A stretch of 62,008 nt of DNA from SABY01 sp964593705 (GTDB taxonomy: Bacteria; Bacteroidota; Bacteroidia; Bacteroidales; 4484-276). Positions within the stretch are counted from its first letter, which is position 1. Each line of letters starts with the position of its first letter. Positions 17,443 through 25,823 of this stretch are shown here, one piece after another. The position numbers and the translations under genes are program-made. Location: positions 1 through 62,008 of the forward strand of contig CAZQIV010000024.1 of assembly GCA_964593705.1 (NCBI GenBank), given 5' to 3'. The notes beneath the pieces are model-generated. The model did no database searches. It had not been told where the DNA came from and was given only the letters and a program-made list of their open reading frames with translations.

Positions 17443-18960
17443 ATGAGAGAATTTAACACATCCGGTCCTAATATTCCATCGCGGCATTATACCATAATGC
17501 GGGAAAAGGAAATTATTGAAGGGATAAAGCTGGTTGAGAATGAGCGATATTTTACCATCTGGGCTCCCCGGCAAACCGGCAAAAGCACCTATTTCAGGCA
17601 GCTTGCTTTAAGTTTGGAAGACAGAGGCTACAAGGTAGCCCACATCAATTTTGAGAATTTTAGAAACGAAAAAATTGAAACCTTCATTAGTAGTTTCAAG
17701 CGTAACGTCAACGAATTTTGGAAGGTGCAATATGAATTTGATACAATTCCTGAGTTTTTCGAATTGATTCAAACCAAAAAACAGGAAAAATGTGTACTCA
17801 TAATAGATGAGGTTGAGGGGATCAATCAGGCCTATTTCAGCGACTTTTTACATTCCATCCGCAACGCTTATCATTCGCGCGAAACCCATTGCCTGAAAAG
17901 TGTAATCCTGGTTGGGGTTTCAAATATTGTGGGTGTGGTTAGCGATAATGCGAGCCCGTTTAATATTGCCGATAACCTGAATATTCCCTACTTCACCAAC
18001 GATGAGGTATATGAATTGCTTGGGCAGCACGAAAGCGAAACCGGGCAGTTGTTTCATGTTAAGGTGAAAGATAAAATTAGTGAGATTACCGCAAATCAAC
18101 CCGGCCTTGTGAATGGCTTTGCAAAAAAACTGGTGGATAATTTTCCCACTAAAAAACTACTCGATTACGATGATTACCTGAACGTTGAAGACTGGTATCT
18201 CAGAATTGCCATCGATAAAAATTTTGCAAACATCCTGAATAAGGCCACTGAAGAGCGTAATTTTGTTGAGAGATTGCTTTTTACAAATGATAAAATACCG
18301 TTCTTAATCGACAGGCCAAGTATAAAACTTTTGCACACTAATGGTTTAATCAAAGATGACGGAAATGGTTTTGTAACCTTTTGGGTTCCTTTTTACAGGA
18401 AACGCCTGTACGATGCTTTTTATCCTTACATGAACGGCGAACAAAGCAAGATAACCCAAACCGTGTATGCCCCTGATTATTTCGATGAAAAAGGAAACCT
18501 GAAATTCGACAGATTTATCGGGAATTACAAGGCTTATGTTAAGCGGCGGGGCTTCGGGGTATTCCGCGAAAAGGATGAAACCGGAAATTTCAAATCCATC
18601 AAAGAAGTTGCGCTAATCTACAGTTTCGAAACATTTATTCATGCCATTGTAAACGAGCTGAAAGGTAAAATCTACCGCGAAGCCAATACAGGACTTGGTA
18701 AAACAGACATGATAATCAACATCGGGAATAACGAATTTGTAATCGAAACCAAAAATTATTACAGCCCGGGCAAGTTCATCGAAGGAAAAAGCCAGCTTGC
18801 ATATTATGCCAACAGCCTGGGTTTAAAAACCGCTGTTTACCTTGTTTTTTGCCCTAACAATATTTCCTATCCCGATGTTGTAAAAGAGCAAACCGAGTTT
18901 ATCGAAGGTGTGGAAATGATGACCTGCCTCATTGAGTACGATGAGGTGAAATGGGATTAG
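17443..18960 (+). CDS. AAA ATPase with C-terminal PD-(D/E)XK nuclease-like domain (505 aa)
   Basis: The N-terminal P-loop ATPase has Walker A APRQTGKST (Lys47) and Walker B CVLIIDEVE (Asp122-Glu123). The C-terminal region carries the nuclease-fold pattern Asp422 ... Glu435-Thr-Lys437 (KTDMIIN ... FVIETKNY) followed by an amphipathic segment (QLAYYANSLG). This order is typical of the widespread 'AAA-ATPase-like plus PDDEXK' proteins of Bacteroidota, whose role is unproven; DNA-linked, mobile or defence functions are suggested by the domains. No signal peptide, so cytoplasmic. It stands alone, with its own promoter box, and is convergent with the gld operon (57 bp between stops). The catalytic residues look intact. 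Confidence 0.8.
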   Translation: MREFNTSGPNIPSRHYTIMREKEIIEGIKLVENERYFTIWAPRQTGKSTYFRQLALSLEDRGYKVAHINFENFRNEKIETFISSFKRNVNEFWKVQYEFDTIPEFFELIQTKKQEKCVLIIDEVEGINQAYFSDFLHSIRNAYHSRETHCLKSVILVGVSNIVGVVSDNASPFNIADNLNIPYFTNDEVYELLGQHESETGQLFHVKVKDKISEITANQPGLVNGFAKKLVDNFPTKKLLDYDDYLNVEDWYLRIAIDKNFANILNKATEERNFVERLLFTNDKIPFLIDRPSIKLLHTNGLIKDDGNGFVTFWVPFYRKRLYDAFYPYMNGEQSKITQTVYAPDYFDEKGNLKFDRFIGNYKAYVKRRGFGVFREKDETGNFKSIKEVALIYSFETFIHAIVNELKGKIYREANTGLGKTDMIINIGNNEFVIETKNYYSPGKFIEGKSQLAYYANSLGLKTAVYLVFCPNNISYPDVVKEQTEFIEGVEMMTCLIEYDEVKWD

Positions 18961-19017
18961 TGGAACGTTTTTTAATATAGAGTTATTAATCCCGGATTAC
19001 TAAAATCTTTATCTCTT

Positions 19018-20079
19018 TTACTCTGACCATCTGCCCAACAAAAACGAAAGCGGTCTTGTAATCGGATCGAAAACAAAATATTGAATAAGCAACAACTCAT
19101 TGTTTTTAGCCAAAAAGGCATAGAGCCTGTTCACATCATAAGGCAGTAAGTTTCCGTCCAGATCTTCCTGCATGGCAATATTAGCACGCCTATAGGTGAA
19201 TACTTTTTGTGTATTACCATTATTATCCGTAAGCTGAATAATATTTACCGGAGCCTGAGAAGTAATCGAATCTTTGTAACGCATTGTTACTTGCTGAAAT
19301 GATTCTTCAAAACGTATATTCCGAAACGCGTTGATAAAATCGATAACGCGGGTGGTGTCAAAACCGATAAATACTTTACCGGTGCTAAGCTGGGTGAGTT
19401 TTATATCATAATCACCATATTTGTCAATACGAAACGATTCTTTTGGATCTTGTGGGAATTCCACCTGAATTGAGCTGATTTGTGCCGGTTTTTTGGCAAA
19501 AATGGTATGATCGCGCCAGTCGCTGGTAAATGCAGTGAAGCGTGCCGAAACAGTACCTTTAAATCCCGGAAGGTAAACAACAAAAGGTGTGTCGGAATCT
19601 TCCATAAGCATAAACGAACCCATATTGTCCGGCGTGGAAGTGCCCACATAATACACCTTGGTTAGTTTTTCTTTTGGAAATAGTTTAACAAGATTGAATA
19701 GATTAATCCGCGGCACAATCTGGTAAATCTCAACCTTTACTGAGGAGCTTGCCAGGCGTTTTATCACTGTATTGTAGGTGGTTTTTGAAACAGGAGCTTT
19801 AACAGCAAGTTTGGAAATTGTGCTCAACAGCAGTTCTACACCTTCCTTTCGGGCTTTTATCGTGTCGTTCAATGACCAATTACCAGACGTTTCCTCCCTG
19901 AGCAAAACTTCGTTGCCTTGCATGTCGGCCATGTAAATTTTGGTAACGGAAGCCGTGTCATCAATAGCAAAATTGCCTACCTCGCTTCTCAGTGTTCCTT
20001 TGTTGTTGTTAATGAAGAGTATTCCTGCCACCAGGGCAAGGATAGCCACTAACAATATTGTAATTAAGTTTCTTTTCAT
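19018..20079 (-). CDS. DUF4340 domain-containing protein (353 aa)
   Basis: One N-terminal membrane anchor (about residues 5-23, LITILLVAILALVAGILFI) is followed by a soluble, presumably periplasmic region with the DUF4340 character (VTKIYMADMQGNEVLLREETSGNWSLND; LTQLSTGKVFIGFDTTRV). From family knowledge, DUF4340 proteins often sit next to ABC-2 permease and GldG-type genes, as here; they may be accessory parts of that ABC system. It is last in the operon gldF-gldG-TMTC-like-DUF4340, 58 bp after the TMTC-like gene. Exact role unknown. Confidence 0.75.
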   Translation of the reverse strand: MKRNLITILLVAILALVAGILFINNNKGTLRSEVGNFAIDDTASVTKIYMADMQGNEVLLREETSGNWSLNDTIKARKEGVELLLSTISKLAVKAPVSKTTYNTVIKRLASSSVKVEIYQIVPRINLFNLVKLFPKEKLTKVYYVGTSTPDNMGSFMLMEDSDTPFVVYLPGFKGTVSARFTAFTSDWRDHTIFAKKPAQISSIQVEFPQDPKESFRIDKYGDYDIKLTQLSTGKVFIGFDTTRVIDFINAFRNIRFEESFQQVTMRYKDSITSQAPVNIIQLTDNNGNTQKVFTYRRANIAMQEDLDGNLLPYDVNRLYAFLAKNNELLLIQYFVFDPITRPLSFLLGRWSE

Positions 20080-20117
20080 AATACGAATTAAAAAATCTCC
20101 CCTAAAACTTATGCTAA

Positions 20118-20125
20118 CAAATGTA
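20118..20125 (-). promoter_or_regulatory. Possible internal -7 box (TACATTTG)
   Basis: The minus strand reads TACATTTG (TAnnTTTG) 38 bp before the DUF4340 gene start, in the 58-bp spacer after the TMTC-like gene. It could be an internal promoter of the operon; no -33 element is visible. Confidence 0.3.
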
Positions 20126-20137
20126 AAATCCTACTAA

Positions 20138-22183
20138 TTATTGCCCATTTGCTTTCCTGGCATAAAATTGCTGCATTTCGGTATTGCCGAGCAAGCCATA
20201 CAAATGACTTAATTTTCCGATGGCTTCATTATTTTGGGGATCGAATTCCAATACTTTTTTAAAGGGCTGGGTTGCCTTTCCATAATCTTTTAGCATGTAA
20301 TAGCAATCACCGCTTTTAAGCAATGCATCCTTATAATCCGGTGAAAGATCAATGGCTTTTTGATATTGAACCAAAGCATCGGAATAATTTTGAACATCAA
20401 CAAAAAGGTTTCCCAGATCAAAATAGTGCCTGGGGTCAGATGATGTTTCATCCTGCATCGTTTTTAGCTTATTGTTAAAGGCATTTTCAACCAGGGGCAA
20501 ATTTGAACGGGCTGTGGAATTGTATGGATTGATCTGTAAAGAACGCTGCAAAAGGCGCAGTGCTTCTCCATTTTCACCTTTCATATAATAAGCCAGCGCC
20601 ATATTCGATAAATTCATCGAACTGTTCAGGTTGGTCTTTTTATAGTATTCGATTGATTTATCATAATCACGCATTTGGTAATAAGCATAGCCTAACTTAA
20701 ACCAGGCTTCGCTAAAGTGCGGATTAATTTCCAGCGACTTTTCAACCTCTGCAATACCGATTTTCATCAGCGAATCTTTTTCGGCAGGATCTGTTGCTGC
20801 AACTGATTGATTAATCAGCTCGCTGCCATAATGTTTCCTGAGCAGGGCACTTTCACCTCCATAAACTACATCTGTCGAAAAGAGTGTAAAATTATTTTTC
20901 CAAACCGGGTTTCGGGCAATAGTACGGCCTGTGTAAAACAGAATTAATACAACCAGGCTTGCAGCAAAAACTTTGGAGGCCATGGGTTTAAAATCGTAAA
21001 TGATGCGGTTTGTTTTGCGTTCGCGTGGCAATAGTTTAAAAAGGAGGTAAGTTACCAAAAGGATAAATCCAAGTACAGGCGCATAAAGGAAACGTTCGGC
21101 CATGATACCCCCGCGGGTAATGATAAAGGCAAGGCCTACCGAAAGTGTGATTCCGAAATAGAATATCGAGAAAGAAAGGATATTTTTCTTTTTCAGGTTT
21201 TTAAAAGCCAAAAATGCAAGTCCTAAAAGGACTATCAGCGCAAGCCATACCACGGGATTTGACCAGGTCGCCTCCGGAATTTGATTATATGAATAGTCGT
21301 AAAGCAATCTGCCCGGAGCTACCAACCGCCACAAATACATGCCAAAAATAAATAGCATTGTGGGAATTCTGCCCGACATTTCTTTGTAAGGATAAACATT
21401 CATTTCGTTGGGCGGTGTGCCGGATAATGTACCGATCATACTGTATTTTAATGCAAGGAACAAGACCGAAACAACAACGAACGAAAGGGTGATGGATGCA
21501 ATTGTTCCACCCTTTTTTGGAGTGAAAAAATACAACATAAAAGGAACAACGGCAAGTGTTGTCATGGCTGTTTCTTTGGACATGAGCGCCAGGAAGTAAA
21601 ATATCAGCGATAAAGCCATCGTTGGAATATACTTATTTTTTGCGTAGTTGTAAGCAAGCAATAAGGCCATGATGCTGTTGAGAAAGCTAAGAATTTCGTC
21701 CCGGCTTTTGATGTTTGCCACTACTTCGGTGTGGACCGGATGCGCCATAAAAAGCAAAGTAACCACCAATACAAAAAAGGGCATTCTCCTGAATAATTTC
21801 GATAGAAATACAAACAGCGCCATCCCCGTAAGGGCATACAACAAAACATTGATTAAATGCATGAGGTGTGGATTGTTGCCATAGATGGCATTTTCGACAG
21901 CAAAAGAAACGTGTGCCAAGGGGCGGTAATACCCCAAATTTTGATCGGATGCACTCCAATAATTGGTGGTAAGTAATTCGCCAATGCCGCCCCAGCCTTT
22001 TTGAACCATGCGGTGGTTTACAATTTGTGGGAGGTCATCCAGTGCGTATTCGTTCATAATGCTGTTGCCATAAAGCACAAAAGCAAAGATGAAAGGTATC
22101 CAGATCATAAAGCCGGGGGTTGGCTTTTCGCGATGCTGATCACGCAAGTTATGCTGGTGTTTTTGAGATGCTTTTTTACCCAT
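20138..22183 (-). CDS. TMTC-like GT-C membrane glycosyltransferase with C-terminal TPR repeats (681 aa)
   Basis: The first ~430 residues hold about ten to twelve membrane segments. The first loop carries NEYALDD (Asp49-Asp50) and a later loop 'HPVHTEVVANIKSRDE', both typical of the TMTC/O-mannosyltransferase-like GT-C family. The last ~215 residues are TPR repeats (AWFKLGYAYYQMRDYDKSIE; YSDALVQYQKAIDLSPDY). In GT-C enzymes the acidic pair in the first loop is catalytic, with a lipid-linked sugar donor and protein acceptors; that is family knowledge, and the substrate here is unknown. The gene lies 19 bp after gldG in the same operon, which links it by context to the GldFG system or to glycosylation of exported proteins. 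No truncation is seen. Confidence 0.75.
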   Translation of the reverse strand: MGKKASQKHQHNLRDQHREKPTPGFMIWIPFIFAFVLYGNSIMNEYALDDLPQIVNHRMVQKGWGGIGELLTTNYWSASDQNLGYYRPLAHVSFAVENAIYGNNPHLMHLINVLLYALTGMALFVFLSKLFRRMPFFVLVVTLLFMAHPVHTEVVANIKSRDEILSFLNSIMALLLAYNYAKNKYIPTMALSLIFYFLALMSKETAMTTLAVVPFMLYFFTPKKGGTIASITLSFVVVSVLFLALKYSMIGTLSGTPPNEMNVYPYKEMSGRIPTMLFIFGMYLWRLVAPGRLLYDYSYNQIPEATWSNPVVWLALIVLLGLAFLAFKNLKKKNILSFSIFYFGITLSVGLAFIITRGGIMAERFLYAPVLGFILLVTYLLFKLLPRERKTNRIIYDFKPMASKVFAASLVVLILFYTGRTIARNPVWKNNFTLFSTDVVYGGESALLRKHYGSELINQSVAATDPAEKDSLMKIGIAEVEKSLEINPHFSEAWFKLGYAYYQMRDYDKSIEYYKKTNLNSSMNLSNMALAYYMKGENGEALRLLQRSLQINPYNSTARSNLPLVENAFNNKLKTMQDETSSDPRHYFDLGNLFVDVQNYSDALVQYQKAIDLSPDYKDALLKSGDCYYMLKDYGKATQPFKKVLEFDPQNNEAIGKLSHLYGLLGNTEMQQFYARKANGQ

Positions 22184-22202
22184 TACATTATAACTTAAAA
22201 GA

Positions 22203-23978
22203 TTATTTGGCGTATTTGCGTTTCCTGATTATTCCGAGAATGATACCAAAAATGATGACAAGTACAACCGGTAATAAAGTATTGATTACCTGCCAAAATA
22301 CACGATCCCTTTCAACTTTGGTGCGGTCAAGCATCCGTAACTGCAATTCCCTCGAACGTATCGAAATTAAGCCTGAATCATCGGTAAGATAATTCATGGC
22401 ATTTAGGATTAGTTCTTTGTTGCCAAATTGCTGGCGGGTATATTTGTCGTAACCAAGTGGCAAGGGTAAATAATTTCCATTGCTCAGTTGCATTTGGTTT
22501 CGGATGATGTCGCCATCGGAAATAACAATCATTTTGGTTTCTTTGCTTGTGGCCTTGAAGTCGATGTCGGGATTTTCAACAATTTCAGGAGGAATCCGGT
22601 TGTTGTAGAGCGATTCAAACCGGCCTTCAATTTTTGCAGCCACCGGAATAAACTCTTTGCGGTACAATCGCTCATCAGGCTGCTGCCCAACAATGCTTAA
22701 GGTAACATAAGCCGGCGTGTTGATGGTTCTTGAATAGCGGGAGCTTGTGAGCAAGACTGCCTTTTCAATATCCGTAGCAGATTCCACAAAATCGATACTA
22801 CTGATAAATTCAGTTTTGATGGCATTGAGGTTTTTCACGATGGGGTCATCCGAAATGGGGGTGAGGATGGGAAAATAATACCACGGAAAAAAGTCGAACT
22901 GGGGCTGGCCGCCAACATCGCCCACTTTAACAGGAATTGGTAATGCGTTGAGATCCATCACCAAGTCGCTGTTTACACGAAATCCATATTTGAAAAACAT
23001 GTCAGTCAATCCCAAACCAAGATCCATTCCTATGGTTTCGGTATTTATCTGTAAACTATCCATGCTTGCAAACACCGGGTCGATGAGCCAGAGTACTTTG
23101 CCGCCACGCATAATAAACTGGTCGATGATGAATTTGTCTTTTTCACTAAAAGTTGAATCCGGTTTGGCTATTATTATCGCTTCATATTTATTGCTGATGC
23201 GTGTGGTTAGCGAATCCACCTGCAATCGCTCCGAAAGGCTGTTAAGTTTCCCGTCAAGCCTTTTGCGTTCAATGCTGTAATATTCGCTCAGCCCCAGGTA
23301 AGCATCTGCAGTTTCGTGTTTGTTCAGTTCGCCATGCCCTTCGATAAACGCGATTTTTGGCCTGAAGTCATCGGCCAGTTTGCGCACGGCATCGGCTAAG
23401 GCAAACTCCAGGTTTTGAATGGAATTGTTGAGGATTTCTTCAGGCGGAGTTTCACGTTTTGAAGAAAGCAGGTTTACGGCCATTTCCTTTGTGCGATATG
23501 TGGCGATGGCCCCGGGGAAAATAATTTTTTGTGATGTACCCTCCTTGGTTTTTACCTGCAAGTCGGTGGGTTCAAGGCCTTTCTCTACAAGCATCGAATA
23601 TATGCCCTGCCGCTCGCTGTTGTCGCTGCTGGCCGAAGGATTGATAAATTCAAATTCAATATTTTTATTGTGGGCCCTGAATTCGTTGAGCATATCCCGT
23701 GTTTCGCGCGACAAGCGTTTGAAACCCGCCGGAAATTCCCCATCGAGGTAAACCCTGAAATACACGATATCGTTGATGTCGCTCAGCATTTCTTTGGTTG
23801 CCGTGGACAATGAGTATCGTTTTTCTGTAGTCAGATCGAAGCGCGTAAACACGTAGGCACTGATAACATTGACCAGAATAATGACGACAAGACCCAGCAT
23901 TAATTGCGTAATATTGCTTAGCTTAATATTGCGCTGTTTATCCGAAGAAAGCTTTTTTCCGTTCTTTTCTTTTACCAT
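22203..23978 (-). CDS. gldG: Gliding motility-associated ABC transporter substrate-binding protein GldG
   Basis: 591 aa, the usual size for GldG. An N-terminal membrane segment (~26-46, LMLGLVVIILVNVISAYVF) is followed by a periplasmic region with the family start (LTTEKRYSLSTATKEMLSDI) and a long ABC-type 'uncharacterised transport' domain (RPKIAFIEGHGEL; IDQFIMRGGKVLWLIDP). A C-terminal membrane segment (~563-583, TLLPVVLVIIFGIILG) ends in a basic tail. GldF/GldG with ATPase GldA form an ABC transporter needed for gliding in Flavobacterium; relatives occur in non-gliders. It overlaps the end of gldF by 7 bp, a sign of tight coupling. No gldA is in the window. Confidence 0.88.
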   Translation of the reverse strand: MVKEKNGKKLSSDKQRNIKLSNITQLMLGLVVIILVNVISAYVFTRFDLTTEKRYSLSTATKEMLSDINDIVYFRVYLDGEFPAGFKRLSRETRDMLNEFRAHNKNIEFEFINPSASSDNSERQGIYSMLVEKGLEPTDLQVKTKEGTSQKIIFPGAIATYRTKEMAVNLLSSKRETPPEEILNNSIQNLEFALADAVRKLADDFRPKIAFIEGHGELNKHETADAYLGLSEYYSIERKRLDGKLNSLSERLQVDSLTTRISNKYEAIIIAKPDSTFSEKDKFIIDQFIMRGGKVLWLIDPVFASMDSLQINTETIGMDLGLGLTDMFFKYGFRVNSDLVMDLNALPIPVKVGDVGGQPQFDFFPWYYFPILTPISDDPIVKNLNAIKTEFISSIDFVESATDIEKAVLLTSSRYSRTINTPAYVTLSIVGQQPDERLYRKEFIPVAAKIEGRFESLYNNRIPPEIVENPDIDFKATSKETKMIVISDGDIIRNQMQLSNGNYLPLPLGYDKYTRQQFGNKELILNAMNYLTDDSGLISIRSRELQLRMLDRTKVERDRVFWQVINTLLPVVLVIIFGIILGIIRKRKYAK

Positions 23979-24703
23979 TTCCTGCTTTCTAAAGTTAGTT
24001 TGGTTAATAAGATAAAAAATGCAATCAGGCTAACGAAGTAGATTAAATCCCGCGTATCCACAACGCCACGGCTCATCGAAATATAATGGGCATTAATTCC
24101 AAGCGATTTAATAAGTAAATCAACCGGGCCAAATAACTCAAGTGAATGGATAAAATCGAAGCCTACATAAAAAAACAGGCTCAGGAATACCGCGAGGATG
24201 AAGGAGATTATCACATTATTTGTAAGCGAAGAAGAAAAAATTCCGATGGCCACAAACGAAGCCCCCAAAAATAGCAAGCCGATGTATGAGCCCCACATTC
24301 CGCCCATGTCGATGTTTCCTTTGGGCAAACCAAGCTGGTAAACCGAATAAAAATAGATAAGTGTGGGAATTACCGAAAAGACTACCAGCACCAGCCCGGC
24401 CAGGTATTTCGAGAGGATAATCTGCAAGTCTGTCAGTGGTTTAGTGAGCAGCATCTCGATGGTGCCGCTCCGGTTTTCATCGGCCAGCGAGCGCATGGTG
24501 ATGGCTGGAATGAGAAACAGAAACACGAAAGGCGCTATCATAAAAAGTCCTTCGAGGCTGGCATAGCCAAAGTCGAGAATATTGAAATCGGAGGCAAACA
24601 CCCACAAAAACAGTCCGTTAATCAGCAGAAACACCGTAATAACAATGTACCCGATCAGCGAACTCAGGAAACCGTTTACTTCCTTTTTTAATAAAGTAAT
24701 CAT
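23972..24703 (-). CDS. gldF: Gliding motility-associated ABC transporter permease GldF
   Basis: 243 aa and about six membrane segments, the size and layout of GldF, an ABC-2 type permease. Typical stretches are 'MRSLADENRSGTIEMLLTKP' followed by 'QIILSKYLAGLVLVVFSVIP'. It is first in its operon, and its 3' end overlaps gldG by 7 bp. The upstream 1 kb is non-coding and carries insertion-sequence-end-like repeats; I saw no good TAnnTTTG box directly upstream, so its promoter is undefined. Partner ATPase GldA must be elsewhere. Confidence 0.88.
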   Translation of the reverse strand: MITLLKKEVNGFLSSLIGYIVITVFLLINGLFLWVFASDFNILDFGYASLEGLFMIAPFVFLFLIPAITMRSLADENRSGTIEMLLTKPLTDLQIILSKYLAGLVLVVFSVIPTLIYFYSVYQLGLPKGNIDMGGMWGSYIGLLFLGASFVAIGIFSSSLTNNVIISFILAVFLSLFFYVGFDFIHSLELFGPVDLLIKSLGINAHYISMSRGVVDTRDLIYFVSLIAFFILLTKLTLESRKW

Positions 24704-24752
24704 AAAACATTTTTAGTTTGATTAATAAATCAATCAGCAATCCTAACAAGCA

Positions 24753-24787
24753 CTAATTAGTGTTTGTCTATAAAGTCGATACTTTTC
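24753..24787 (+). repeat. IS-end-like 35-bp repeat, copy 1
   Basis: Starts CTAATTAGTGTTTGTCTATA. It matches copy 2 (24984-25018) in direct orientation and copy 3 (25456-25490) in inverted orientation with a few mismatches. It includes the palindrome CACTAATTAGTG (from 24751). No transposase lies between the copies, so these look like orphan element ends. Confidence 0.5.
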
Positions 24788-24948
24788 ACTTGCCCCGGGC
24801 TTTAGCCCGGGATTAATGAATTTAGCAATGCCTCCCCCGCCTTTTCGTTGTCAATGCCGAAGGCATTGACAACGAAAAGGCGGGGGTATTCATCACATCA
24901 ATTTATTCCACCCTAAAGGATAGCCTGTCCCGCTTACGGGATGGCAAT
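24788..24948. repeat. Three-hairpin element B (variable arms, constant flanks)
   Basis: Same plan as element A at 2247-2388. Hairpin one is ACTTGCC + arms 24794-24801/24804-24811 + GGATTAA. The central hairpin has perfect 25-bp arms, 24834-24858/24862-24886, with a GAA loop. A weaker third hairpin (24928-24932/24937-24941) has the reverse-complement flank CAATTGCC. Arm sequences differ from element A while pairing is kept. Confidence 0.65.
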
Positions 24949-24983
24949 TGATATTTCAAAAAAACTTACTTTAAAGACTGACA

Positions 24984-25018
24984 CTAATTAGTGTTTGTCC
25001 ATAATGTTGATGTTTTTC
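24984..25018 (+). repeat. IS-end-like 35-bp repeat, copy 2
   Basis: Starts CTAATTAGTGTTTGTCCATA; a direct repeat of copy 1, which lies 231 bp upstream. Over the first 30 bases from the palindrome the two differ at three positions. Confidence 0.5.
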
Positions 25019-25392
25019 TGATTTTGCCAGCGCTACCCCTTAATCCCCTAAAGGGGAGACCCCTCGCTGCCAGTGCGTTGGCTGGTTCTTCCGCCAGCTG
25101 GCGGAGAGTTAGAGGGGTGCGTGGCGGATGGCGACTTTATTGACGAGCTCTAATAAACCATCAAAATCATATTAATGAACGAGCTTTCATTTTTTTCCAA
25201 CAATTAAAAAGCGCCGCGAAAATAATACATTTGGGGGGAATGGGTGAAATCAACTTTGATGTTTTACATTAACAGGTATTGTAGGATTGGGTTTCTTTTT
25301 AAAAAATTAAGGTGCATGAATGTTTTAAAAAATCATGCTTTACTTGAATTAAAAAACGCTTTTCTATTCAGGGGCTATCTTTTTAGTAATGT
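25019..25392. other. Non-coding stretch with short palindromes
   Basis: Holds cccctaaagggg (25045-25056) and the perfect 16-bp palindrome tccgccagctggcgga (25090-25105), a type of low-level repeat common in Bacteroidota spacers. The only longer open frame here (25244-25543, plus strand) runs through the next hairpin and repeat and does not look like a gene. Confidence 0.5.
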
Positions 25393-25447
25393 CTCCCGCA
25401 GATTTATTCTGCGCCTATCAGCGAAATCTGCGGGAGGCATTTTTTTT
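25393..25447 (+). repeat. Hairpin with 13-bp arms followed by T run
   Basis: Arms CTCCCGCAGATTT (25393-25405) and its complement (25424-25436), then eight T. This could work as a plus-strand terminator, but no plus-strand gene precedes it, so it is more likely a repeat or part of an element remnant. Confidence 0.55.
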
Positions 25448-25455
25448 AGATTATT

Positions 25456-25490
25456 GAAAATGGCCAACTTTATGGACGGACACTATTTAG
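25456..25490 (-). repeat. IS-end-like 35-bp repeat, copy 3 (inverted)
   Basis: On the minus strand it reads CTAAATAGTGTCCGTCCATA onward, matching copies 1 and 2 in inverted orientation. Copies 1 and 3 would be the terminal inverted repeats of a ~740-bp element that has no transposase. Confidence 0.5.
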
Positions 25491-25520
25491 AATCCCTAAA
25501 AATTACAAGAAAAATTCAAA

Positions 25521-25592
25521 AACGCTCAGGCGCTAAATCCTAACGTTTATTCGATAAGTCCTGACGTTCGTCCTGAAAAACCTAACGTTTGT
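25521..25592 (+). promoter_or_regulatory. Four phased 9-bp boxes resembling LytTR regulator sites
   Basis: AACGCTCAG (25521), AACGTTTAT (25542), GACGTTCGT (25563) and AACGTTTGT (25584) start exactly 21 bp apart. The second and fourth fit the known LytTR pattern [TA][AC][CA]GTTN[AG][TG] fully, the others with one mismatch. LytTR proteins bind direct repeats about two helix turns apart. The boxes lie ~230 bp before the first gene of the 25.8-51.4 kb run and could control it. Confidence 0.5.
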
Positions 25593-25823
25593 ACTTTTTA
25601 TAGATATAACGAAAATCAAATTTAAATTGTTCGTTTCAGAATTTTTACACAAATTTGTATTGAAAAAGATGAAGCAGTTATGAAAGAAAATTGATACCAA
25701 ATTGGGATTTCTTGATTCGATTTATTGTTTGAAGAAATGAAAATTCTGGTAACATATTACCTAAAAGCATAAACATTGAATTTTTTAAACCAGCATTTTG
25801 AATTATTATTAAAACCTAATTGC

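Noticed and set aside
17443..18960. Part of a defence island
   Set aside because: AAA plus PD-(D/E)XK domains would fit defence, but no other defence gene is adjacent, so no system is claimed.
25393..25447. True terminator
   Set aside because: Stem and T run look right, but no plus-strand gene precedes it; kept as a repeat.
25244..25543. Open frame of 99 codons on the plus strand
   Set aside because: It runs through a hairpin with T run and an insertion-end-like repeat, has no start signal or coding character, and its middle (RRFILRLSAKSAGG) is the translation of the palindrome.
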